Source of the DNA: Phaseolus vulgaris
Taxonomy: Eukaryota; Streptophyta; Magnoliopsida; Fabales; Fabaceae
Direction of reading: 5' to 3'
Length of the DNA stretch: 64,000 bases
Assembly (NCBI RefSeq): GCF_000499845.2
Contig: NC_023750.2
Coordinates: 14,439,141 to 14,503,140, forward strand
In this document: positions 43,549 through 53,507 of the stretch, in pieces
How the letters are laid out: each line of letters opens with the position of its first letter
How positions within the stretch are numbered: position 1 is the first letter of the stretch
Program-made: the position numbers and the translations under genes
Notes under the pieces: generated by a model
What the model saw: the letters and a program-made list of their open reading frames with translations, nothing else
Told to the model about the DNA's origin: nothing
Databases searched by the model: none

Positions 43549-46165
43549 CTAGTCTTCAGAAGGAACAATCTTCCCGTCCACCACTTCGTTGTTGAGAGAC
43601 ACCATGGAGAGGTCCAGATCGGGGTATTGGCAGGCGAACTGCTCCAAGGCGGCATCGAATCCAGCAGCGAGAATTTGGGCGGAGCTCAAATCAAGTTCTT
43701 CGATCTGCTTCTTGAGCCCCTCGTTCTGTTGCTTCAGCTCTTCAGCTTGTTTCTTGAGTTCTTCAATGGTTTCCCGAGCTTGAAGAAGGTCTTCAGTAAC
43801 CTTCTTGGATTCCGCCTGCGCCTGGACCAGCTGTGTGGTGATCTTCCCGTTTTCCTCTGTGGCCTCGGCGAGTTTGGCCATGGTGTCGTCTCTCTCCTTT
43901 TCGACTTTTCCCAAGAAGGCCTCCCGATCGACTGACCTCTTCTCAAGGTTCTTTACCTTGGCGGCATCTGCTTTGATCAACGCCTCCAGGTCAGCCACTT
44001 TGACGCGATAAGGGACCAGCTTGCTCTCCAGCTCAATCTTCTCTTGAGCTCAGAGCTGCACCTTATGGCGTAGATCGGTGGCCTCCTTGCGTGCCACCCG
44101 GAGCTCAGTGCTCATAGCATCTTCCACTCGGGAGTGATCGATCTCGGCGAGCGTTAGATTGCAGGATAACCTCTCCGCCTCAATCCTGATGGTGCGATTC
44201 TCCTCTTGGAGCGTGAAGATGTCATCCTGGAGCTTCTTGCTGGAACTCTCCACAACTTTGGATATGATGGAGGGGAAATCCTCTGCCATCATCTTGAGTT
44301 TCGCTGAGAAGGGTTCCCACACCCTTTTTACCTCAAGGGAGAGGTTTGCTCGTGGGGGCACCAGGGAAGCTTGCTGCTGGTTCTCGCCACCACCTTCTCG
44401 AGATGGCTGTTGAGTGGGAGCTTCTTGGCGTGGTGGCGACGACGGGGATTCGGTGATGAGGATAGGCGAGTTGTGAGCACCTTCATCCCCGCCTGGTGCA
44501 GCGTTTGCAGTTGAGGCGTTTGAAGGAGGACCCCCTCCAGCTGATACATAGGGCGTGGAGGCGCTCGGGGGGTTCTCCATAAAGTTGGGCTCGGCAGCCT
44601 CAACCACAGGAAGCGCAGATGCCAGAGGAACTGCTTGGACTGGCGAGGTGGGAGCTGGAGCAGGAAGCAGTGTGGGAGGTGGAGCTGGTGTGGAAGGTGG
44701 TGTTGATGTTGGAAGAGGAGGTGGAGCAGATGGTGAAGAAGGCGCCACCCTCTTCCTCTTGGTGATAAGGCCATCTTCAGTCGCCTCATCGTCTTCTTCG
44801 TCATCCTCTTGGACCACCTGAGGGGTTTTCCTCTTTGGCTTCCTGAGGATGAGCTTCTTGCGCTGCTGGGCGGGCTGGGCCTCTGAAGGAGTTGGGCCTT
44901 TAGGGGGCGATCTGCCCTGAGCAGCGGCGATCTCCACCACTGAATTTGGCACGTTCTGGGAACCCGACGCCAACCCATGGGCTCGGGCGAGCGCCCTCAA
45001 TTCTGCCAGTTTTCCCTTGCCCAACATACGGTCTGCATGATACAAAGGTACATAGGTTAGCTCAGAGAGAAAGATAAACACATAAGTCAGTATGCAACAA
45101 AAGCAGATAAGTGGTGCAGAAAATAAAACCAAAGTCTTGTGCACAACAGACAAGACGCCCAGAAACAGTTAGCAGAAGTATCGCCAAGAGTAAATGATTT
45201 AGACACTGAGGTGAGCTCTAACCTATGCGAACTTCGAGTTGATCTTCAAAGAACTCGAAGGAGATGAGCGCAGTGGTGAGGAAGGTGATATTGGCGCCTG
45301 CCACGCTCTTCCAGAAGAGGCACAAATCCTTGTCCAAAGCACCCATGCTGTCAGGACTTCTTGGCCTCCTAAAGCTTCCCTTGGCGTCTTTGTTTCCCTT
45401 GTTTACCCAGTACAAGGGAAACCCGTCGAGCATCGAGGCATCCTGGTCGTTTTGGCGTACTTGGACAAATTTGCCCTTCCAATCCTTGTAGGATTGCTGG
45501 AAGATAGAGAGGATCGACCTCCCAACAATCCCGTTCAGACTCACCCACAGGCGATCTCCCAGGTGTTTGGCTTCAAAAAGAAAAAGAAAAACGTCCACTG
45601 ACGCTGGCAGCCCCAGATGTGCGCACATGATCTGGAACGCCCTTACGAACGCCCAGCTGTTGGGATGAAGCTGGGCGGGGGCGATATCGAGCTCGGTTAG
45701 CAGCTCTCGTTCGAAACGGGTGAAGGGAAGTCGGAGCTTCACCTTCTTGAATAACGTTGTGTAGAGGAAGCAGAACGAATCGCCACCGCTCACTTTGTCG
45801 TCAGCACAGATCGGCTCCTCAGGGTGGCAAGGCAGCACGGTCACCTTGTTATCATGCTCCTTGTGAAAGGAAAGATTCGACTGATCCCCTTTCCTTAGTT
45901 GGAGTACCGCCGTTTCAGAGTTTATCGAAGACGTTTCTTTCAGCAGTGCCGAGCTGGCCTAGGGGTATAGCTTTTTGAAGTCTGGGGAAGGAATGGAGGT
46001 TCCTCCGGCGATTGGTGGAGTAGCCTTAGCCAGGTTAGGGCGGGAGGTTGCAGGCCTCTCAGCCTGGGAAGAAGAAGCACCAGGTGCTCGTGGTGGGTTG
46101 TGAGCTTGAGATGAAGGGTTTCGTGACGAGGGAGGAGGATTCGCGGTGGTCTTTGTTCGAGCCAT
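43549..46165 (-). pseudogene. Element B antisense two-exon gene (Transposase_28-like and coiled coil), two nonsense codons
   Basis: Exon 1 runs 46165-45223 and exon 2 45032-43549. Donor GCATAG|GTTAG and acceptor ATCATGCAG|ACCG join in frame through a split codon and remove 190 bp. The ATG at 46165 (MARTKTTA) follows a 3' splice-like tract, TTTTTCCTTTGCAG, at 46174, so a 5' UTR intron is likely. The frame spans 809 codons including the stop. Exon 1 carries the Transposase_28-like block (LPFTRFERELLTEL, IAPAQLHPNSWAFVRAFQIM). Exon 2 has a basic patch (RKKLILRKPKRKT), an acidic run (EDDEEDDEATEDG), a nuclear-signal-like KRKR, a Pro/Ala/Ser-rich middle and a C-terminal coiled coil. TAG at 45961-45959 (codon 69) and TGA at 44052-44050 interrupt it. 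Function unknown; antisense accessory frames are known in Tat elements such as Grande. Confidence 0.8.
45033..45222 (-). other. Intron of the element B antisense gene
   Basis: Bounded by GT and AG on the minus strand, 190 bp. Exon 2 reading is open upstream of the acceptor, which made an apparently longer frame with a false membrane-like N-terminus; that part is intron. Confidence 0.7.
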
Positions 46166-46737
46166 CGCGGAAACTGCAAAGGAAAAAGAAAAGGAAAGGT
46201 GATCAGGGTTCGCAGAGGCTGACTCGATCGTGAAAGAAGGGTGAAAAACGAACGAACGAAGGTTCGTTGTAACGAAGACGAAGCCCTAAGTTACGAGAAA
46301 GGAGAAATAGAAGAAACAGCCCACAGCGTATGCACCAGACAGTTAATGGATGATGCGAATCGGTTAAAATGCAGGAAAAATCAGCAGAAGAAGTAAAGGG
46401 AGTACCTTTTTATGATCGGAAGAACGATGAAGGAAGTTGAGGATTCAGGAGAGCGTCGTGAGTTTTTGCAGAAGAAGCTTGAAGCGTTTGAGAAAGCAAA
46501 GAAGTGATGGAACAGTAGAAGTGAAATGGGTTTAAGGGTTTTTCGAATGGGTTTTGGAAGTGCAAACGACAATTAAAGGTAACCGTTGATGGAGCCACGT
46601 GTCGAGCGATTGGAAGAGTATTTGGTGGAGTGTCAGGAAAGCAGAAAGTACAAACGTTTGGAATTCCGCGCCAGCACCACGTAGATCGGTATTGACGTGA
46701 CTCCTTTAGTCTTTTCGCTGGACAAGTCTTCGCTTAA

Positions 46738-46751
46738 GACTGGGGGGCTTG
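46738..46751 (+). other. Polypurine tract of element B
   Basis: gactggggggcttg immediately before the 3' LTR, the expected start site for plus-strand DNA synthesis. Element E has the similar cctgggggcaag at the same place. Confidence 0.7.
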
Positions 46752-47630
46752 TGTACCGCCCTGGTAGTCGGAAATGATGACGTGGCATCAAGCTACTGTA
46801 TAGGCGTGTTGATGGGACACCTGGTTGGCAGAAGGGAAGGAAGTCGGGGGGTTTGCGTAGTCGCCAGTTATTAAGTTGGCGTGCTCCGATCTCCACCATA
46901 CCTAAACCGGCGGTCACCGAGTTGAAGATGAAGTCGCCAGATGTGAATCCAGGCGACCAAGTGATTAGAGATCGCCGAAGCAAGGACATCGCCGAAGATG
47001 AAGGCAGATGGTCATTTCCCAGTTGGCCAGAGGATGAGCTTGGGAGATAGCCCACTTACACGGTGAAGCAGGTAGGGCAGATCATGAAGGCGGCCGGCGA
47101 GACCACAGGGAAGGTGTGTACGAAGGCACCCGAACTCGCCATCCAGAAGAGATCACGCTCCAAGGCATCTATGCACTGAGTACGCCATGCATAAGTAACT
47201 TAGCCAAAAGAAGAGTCAGAAGTAGCGCCCAAGTCAAGGATGCTCCAGATGATGGCACGTGTACAGCTGGATGCGAGCCACGTGTCCAGATGTGTAACTG
47301 CCAGGACAGAGAAAGTGCCCAGGTATATAAGAGTTCTCAACGAACTTCTGAGGTACGCACGTTCAGATTGTTTCTTTACGCTTGCAAGTCTTGAGTACAC
47401 TGAGAGAGAACTGGTCACGGTTCCTTAGAGTTCTTGAGTCTTACTCTTGAGTAATTGGTGGTTCAGTCACTGACTTGGGCGTTGGAGCGCGATCGGCCGC
47501 AGCGGCGCCGTTTCGTCTTTTGCAGGTTCTCGAGGTGGATCGCGGTGAAGGACGGAGGCAAACACGGCGCATACGTCGATCCAAGTTTGACGAGGCAAAA
47601 CTCCAGCGTTTTGGTCAACAAGCAGGATCA
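46752..47630 (+). repeat. Element B 3' LTR
   Basis: 879 bp, same ends as the 5' LTR, followed by GTTAC. The TATATAAG box lies at 47324-47331. By eye about ten positions differ from the 5' LTR, all of them transitions. Confidence 0.97.
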
Positions 47631-47636
47631 GTTACA

Positions 47637-47651
47637 TTGGTGCTCTATTCC
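47637..47651 (+). other. Primer-binding site region of element C
   Basis: ttggtgctctattcc directly follows the end of the element C 5' LTR, once element B is removed. The primer tRNA is not assigned. Confidence 0.45.
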
Positions 47652-47657
47652 ACAAAC

Positions 47658-50600
47658 ATGGCAGAAAACACACGTCTTAAGGAAATCTCTATGAATATGA
47701 CCAAAATTTTAGAGATGCTGGAGGCTGATAGAGAAGAAAACAAAACTCGATTTGAGACTTTGGAAGTTACAGTGGATACCTTGCTGAAGCAAAATCACAA
47801 CACAGAAGGAATCATTCACCCTAATGCGAACGAAACTAGTTCCACTGTTAACACGACGCAATAACAACCCTTTTAAGTGAGAAATGTGAAGCTTGATTTT
47901 CCGCGCTTTGACAAATTTGAAGTTCTTCAATGGATCTTCAAAGCGGAGCAATTTTTATACTATACAAAACACCGGATGCTCAACGTATTACCATTTCTGC
48001 AATTCATATGGAGAAGGAGGTAGTTCCTTTGTTTCAAATGACTAATAAATCTACTCCTTTTCATTTTTGGATTGATTTTACTCGAGCATTAGAGTTAGAA
48101 TTCGATCCATCTTCGTATGAGTGTTCTAGGTCCTAACTTTTCAAACTAGCATTGGTTGCACCAATGCATGAGTATTATACTCAATTTACTGCTCTTGCAA
48201 ATTGGGTACAAGGAGTCACAAGTGAAGCTTTGATTGATTGTTTTGTGGGAGAACTTAAATGAAATATCTAGTGTTATGTTATAGCTCAATTTCCTACTAC
48301 ATTAATACACTGTGTTTCCTTGGCCAAGTTATATGAAGAAAAATATAGTAAAACAAACAAGCCTCACATTTTTCCATTTCGACATCACAACCCAAACACA
48401 AACGTAATCTCATCTCAATCCATCAAGTCCTCGAGCCTTCCACCCTTGTTACAAGCCCCAGTTACCAACACACATTCCACGTTACCGAAGCCTACAAATA
48501 TTAAAAAAATATCTCCAGCAAAGATGCAAATCAGATAAGAGAAAGAGCTATGCTATACTTGTGGTGAAAAGTTCACCCCCTCACATAGGTGTCCGAATAG
48601 ACAATATTTGTTGCTGCAAATAGATGAGGTAGATATATCATAATTGCAACCTGAGACAGAGGAGGTGATAGATAATGCAATTTAGGATCATCATTTATCA
48701 TATAACGCCTTAAAAGGATCAAAAGGGTTGGGGACTATGAAGTTTCAAGGCATAATTAATGCCATGGTGATTCAAATTCTGTTGGATAGTGGCAGTTCAG
48801 ATAATTTTCTGCAACCTGGAATTGCAAATTATTTAAAGCTGCTAGTGGAAGATGCTCCAAATTTTCAATGATTGGTGGGAAATGGTAATTCTTTAGTTGC
48901 AGAAGGATTGGTGAAGCAACTAGAGGTAATGGTACAAGGACATTCATTAGATTCATGCGTATCTCTTACCAATTTCTGGTGTTGATCTGGTGTTGGGAGC
49001 CGCGTGGCTTGTTACATTGGAACCTCACATTTCTATTTACAATAAGCTTACTTTGAAGTTTTACATGGACAAACAGTTTGTCACCTTACATGGTGATAAA
49101 TATAAATTGCCTGCTCCTGGTCAATTTAATCAGCTTCATCGAATGCATAATGTTCATTCTATAGCAAAGGTCTTCACTTTGTAGTACAAACAACAAGATG
49201 TGTTGCAAGATCAATGGATCGAGCTACCTGATAATATGGAACCTGAGTTGGTCATGTTGCTGCATAATTACAAAAGCGTATTTGCTATGTCCACCAATTT
49301 ACCACCCTTAAGAAGTCATAACCATGTTATTTTCTTGATGAGCGATGCAAAACCAGTAAAAGTGAGGCCCTATCAAAGTAAAAAACACTAGATAGAAATG
49401 ATGGTTCAAGAAATGCTTGTTGCGGCATTATTTGCAACCAACAAAAGTCAATTCTCTCACCAATTATACTAGTTAAGAAGAAAGATGGTACATGGAGGTT
49501 TTGTACGGATTATAAAGTATTAAATGCAATTACAATCAAAGACAACTTTCCAGTTCCAAAAGTAGATGAATTATATGGCTCCCATTATTTTTCCAAGATA
49601 TAACTGAGATCAGGCTACCACCAAATTCTCGTTGTTGAACAAGATAGACACAAAAACAACTTTTAGAACCCACCAAGGACCATATGAATGGTGGTGATGC
49701 CATTTGGTGCTTACTAATGCCCCAACCACTTTTCAAAGCCCCATGAATGATATTTTTAAGGACTTTCTTAGAAAATTTGTATTGGTTTTCTTTGATAACA
49801 TATTAGTATACAATCCTTCTTAGAAGAATCATCTATTACATCTTGAATTGTTTCTTCAGTTGCTCTGCAAAAGCATCAGTTACATGTGAAGCTATCAAAA
49901 TGCTCCTTTGGTCTACAACAAGTGGATTATCTTGGCCACACATTTTCAGGACAAGGAGTAGCAATGCATAAAGACAAGGTACAAGCAGTTTTACAGAGGT
50001 TAGTTTCGCAGAATCTTAAACAATTGCAAGGATTCCTAGGCTTGACTGGGTATTATAGAAAATTCATCAAGTCCTATGCAGCAATTGCAACTTCCTTAAC
50101 AAATTTACTGAAAAAGGATAAATTTCTAAGGGGTCCAGATGCCGACAAACTCCAAGCTCAAATCTACAATTACACAAGCACTAATTTTAGCCTTGCCAGA
50201 ATTTTCAAAACCTTTCACTCTTAAAAATGATGCTTTCAGAGTGGGTATCAGTGCTGTTTTGAGTCAAAATCGACATCCTATTGCTTATTTTTCTAAAAAA
50301 CTCACGGATATGATGCAAAGACAGTAGTCACCTTACATAAGTGAGTTTTTTGCTATCACGGAGGCTATAGCAAAATTCATACATTATTTCCTTGGCCAAA
50401 AGAGCCTAAGATCACTCATTGATCAAGTTGTCCACACACCAGAATAAGAAAAATGGTTGTCCACTCACGGAGGTTATGATTTCACTATTGAGTATAAACC
50501 TAGAAAGGAAAATGTGGCTACTGATTCTCTTTCTCGCTCTTTTATGATGGTAATATTTGAGCCGAAACTATAATTACTTCCAAAAGTACAGGAAGTTATT

Positions 50601-50925
50601 GCCCAAGATAATCAGTTAAGTGCAATTATGTAGTTGTGTCTGCAGAACAAGCTTCCCACTCCTCATTATTCAGTTCGTGATCAGTTACTGTATTGGAAAG
50701 ACATAATGGTTTTATATAAAGGACATGAATTGGTGAGAAAAATCTTCCAGGAGTTCCATAGTACATTGTTGGTGGACATTCAGGATTCACAAGAACCTTA
50801 AAGAGACTTGCAACACAGTTCTACTAGCAAGGTATGCACGAAGATGTAAAGGTGTATGTGCATAATTGTTTAATATGTCAACAAACAAAACATGATACAA
50901 CTCTACCATTTGGGTTACTACAACC
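47658..50925 (+). pseudogene. Element C gag-pol, first part (gag to integrase zinc domain)
   Basis: The ATG at 47658 opens a gag with a coiled-coil start (MAENTRLKEISMNMTKI). Gag continues in other frames (VRNVKLDFPRFDKF, QWIFKAEQF, MEKEVVPLFQM, FWIDFTRALELEF). A zinc knuckle CYTCGEKFTPSHRC lies at 48551 and a protease ILLDSGSSDNF at 48779. RT traces run 49200-50230 (VRPYQSKKH, VDYLGHTFSGQGV, LTGYYRKFIKSYA). RNase H is at 50220-50540 (AVLSQNRHPIAYFSKKL, ENVATDSLSR). The integrase N-terminus ends near 50925, where element D begins. Stops and frameshifts occur throughout, so nothing is expressed as a full enzyme. Confidence 0.82.
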
Positions 50926-50930
50926 CTTTC

Positions 50931-51629
50931 TGATGGAAGAGGCCCAAGCACAAGCCCACATGCAAGCCCACCAAAGGGTAGATTTGGGCCAACCATAGAG
51001 TTATGGCCAAGAGGATCCAAGAAGACGTTCTTTTACATGTTCAAATGCCATAAACTCTAGTGTAGAGTAGACTTTAATTTCTTGTCAAAATTAGCATAGG
51101 AACTTTATTTGTAATTTTCTTAGAATTAATTTTGGCACCTAAAACACCAACCTAGGTAAACTTAGAGTTTCTAAAAAAACCTCTAAATTTACCAAGGCCG
51201 GTCTAGAAAGCCCATGGAGGGGGTGAGCATAAAAACTAGACACACCCCTCCCCATGTGCTCATTTGTACACCCATGTGCCATGTGCACCCATGTGCTTCA
51301 CATTTACATTTCATTTGGCTAGCATTAGGGTTGCATTATGGTCCTCCTTAGCCTATAAAAGGAGGAGTCTACACCTTGTATTTTCAAGTTTATTGTGAGT
51401 AAAGTTATGCTGCCATTTTGTGCCAAACTTTGCTTCTCCCTAGAATCCTAGGCTCTAAACTAAAATTCCTTCATCTTTTCCCTTGAGCTGGCCGAACCAC
51501 TCAATACCCACACTTATCATGCACCTACAAGATCAACACCACTCTTAGGAGGATCTTGCTCACTCTCATTCATTGCTTCCGCCCCATACTCTACATTGAT
51601 TCAAGAAGAACTTCATGAAAATGCCATCA
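50931..51629 (+). repeat. Element D 5' LTR
   Basis: 699 bp. It contains a TATAAAA box at 51354-51360 and a conserved 'tgccaaactttgcttctccctaga' leader. Related LTRs in inverse orientation are at 3623-4296 and from 63448. Confidence 0.96.
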
Positions 51630-51631
51630 TT

Positions 51632-51644
51632 TGGTATCATGAGC
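51632..51644 (+). other. Primer-binding site of element D
   Basis: TGGTATCATGAGC starts two bases after the LTR. The first eight bases match the initiator tRNA-Met type of site and the rest differs. Confidence 0.6.
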
Positions 51645-53507
51645 TTTGGTTCTTCAAGATGAGTAGCTCCTTGTCTTTTCAATTTTAGTTCTTCTTTATT
51701 TCATATTGTCATTTACTTTCCTTACTTGTCTTGCTGTTTTTTTACATTTTAATTTGTTCTTGGTGTGCTTTGTGGAAGATCCAACCGAAGCACTCTTGTT
51801 CAATTGATATTGAACAATTTCTTGTGCAATTTGTGATAGGATTCCATACACCTTTGTGTTGCTATTTTCTTTTAGGCTTTTGAGTCTTTATTGCTTTCAT
51901 TATTTGGTTCATATTATGCTTTGAGTCTTTAATTTTCTGAATCTATACATGTTTTGTCAAGTCATGTTCATCCATATTGTCAACAATTCATAGTAGTCCT
52001 TTTATTTGGCTTGATTGTTTCTTGATTTTGGGTCTCTTTAATTGCTTGAATCTGCTGTTCTTTGCTCTTTTGGTGCCTTTTTAATTTTATTTTGAGTTCC
52101 ATTTGTGTTTAGATCATACACAAATTCTATTTCACAAATTTCCATTGTGTCTAAACTTCGGTATCTTGCTGTTTTTGTTTCCAGTTTTCAGATTCCCCTG
52201 TTTTCACCTTCTCTGTTTTGGCTGTTTTAACCCAGAAAAATATTTCCACTCATAGGAAAATTTTGATTCTCTGGAAAATGCAAGTTTAAAGTGTTATAGA
52301 AAGGACAAAAAAAGAATTAGGTCAAAAAAAGCAACAGAAAAAAAATGATAAATCTTTTAAAATCAGAGTGCAAATCTGAAGCGCTCCAGCTGGCCTAACC
52401 GAACACCAAAACTGCAAAATTTATTAAAAAAAAATGGTGCATTCGTTTTGAGTGATTCCAAAGCCAGATTTTAGATAAGATCCTGAATCTCTTGCATATC
52501 AAATTTCAGAGTCAAATTTTAAAAATAAAGCTCAGCATAAATCGGGGAACAAACACGTTTTCTGGCCCACAACATTTTCCAGTGGTGCTGTTTTTTTATT
52601 TGGTCATCTAATCTAGTGCTTTTCTTTAGGAATTCTTTTGTGTGCCAACCTTTAATTGAGTACCTTTATTTGTTTGCTTTAATTTCTTGATTCTATTTCT
52701 AGTTGTCATCATCTAAATCCTTTTGGTGGTACTGTTTTATTCAATTAAATTTGTTTCTTGCTTTTGTTCTTTGACCTCTAATTTGGGTGCTGGAATTTAT
52801 TCTTCTTTGGTGCTTATGTGAATGGGAACTTGATTTGGTTAAGGTTTAGCCCTTTGCTAGGTGCTGGAAATTGGAGAATTAAAGACCATCATTCTAAGGA
52901 GAAGACAAGGCCAAAGCCGAAACAAGCATTCTTGAAAAACACTACAAACACTTGGAAGATCAACAAGCAAAGACAACAAGGAAGTGCACTAACCAAAAAA
53001 AAAAAAAAAGGATCAACAAAGGGAGTTCTCTTATTTCCTTTGCAACTTGGTTTATTGTTAATTACCTTTTAATTACGTTTTAGACGGTGAGTGTGTCTTC
53101 AAGGGCTCTAAGTGTCCAAGAAGCCTCACCTAGGGCCGAATAGTATAGCATTCTTGTTTAGTAATTGTTACTTGTTTGAATTTGCTATTCTATTGCTTTA
53201 GTAGAAACGCTTTGCATGTTTAATTTTGTTTAAATTTTGTGCTAAACCGACTAGCCTTGTTAATTAGTTAGCATACATTGTTTTCTTGCATTGAAAAAAA
53301 AAATTGATTTCTCAACTTAATTGTGTTCTAAGTAGTTTACTAAGAGAAAGCTTTGTGTGAAGACATTGGGGGATAGTTTTTGGCTAAGGCAAAGGCTTGG
53401 TATTTAAGTAGTCCTTTGTGACTCACCTCCCTTACCTGGAAAACTACCTTCTTTGACTTTCCTAAGTTTTCTCAAGGTAAAATACTTGTATACACAAAGC
53501 TTTAGCC
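51645..53507 (+). other. Element D leader region without coding function
   Basis: About 1.9 kb, T-rich, with many short tracts such as tgctttgagtctttaa. A single 84-codon frame (52818-53072) has no known domain and ends in a Lys-rich stretch. This is where packaging or dimerisation signals would be expected, but none can be named. Confidence 0.55.

Larger units (their letters stand above)
35516..47630 (+). mobile_element. Element B: 12.1 kb Tat-type Ty3 retrotransposon, TSD GTTAC
   Basis: Two 879-bp LTRs, TGTACCG start and GGATCA end, flanked by perfect GTTAC at 35511-35515 and 47631-47635. The order is LTR, primer-binding site, gag-pol in a single frame with two RNase H domains, integrase, a noncoding spacer with tandem repeats, an antisense two-exon gene, polypurine tract and LTR. 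The second, archaeal-type RNase H and the accessory frame near the 3' end are hallmarks of the plant Tat clade (Ogre, Retand, Grande relatives). By eye I count about ten differences between the LTRs, so it is a fairly recent insertion. GC content is visibly higher than in the surroundings. It carries one stop in pol and two in the antisense gene. Confidence 0.96.

Noticed and set aside
45033..45153. Membrane-like N-terminus of the element B antisense frame (exon 2 read upstream)
   Set aside because: It lies in the intron between good GT and AG sites; the joined frame starts at 46165 instead.
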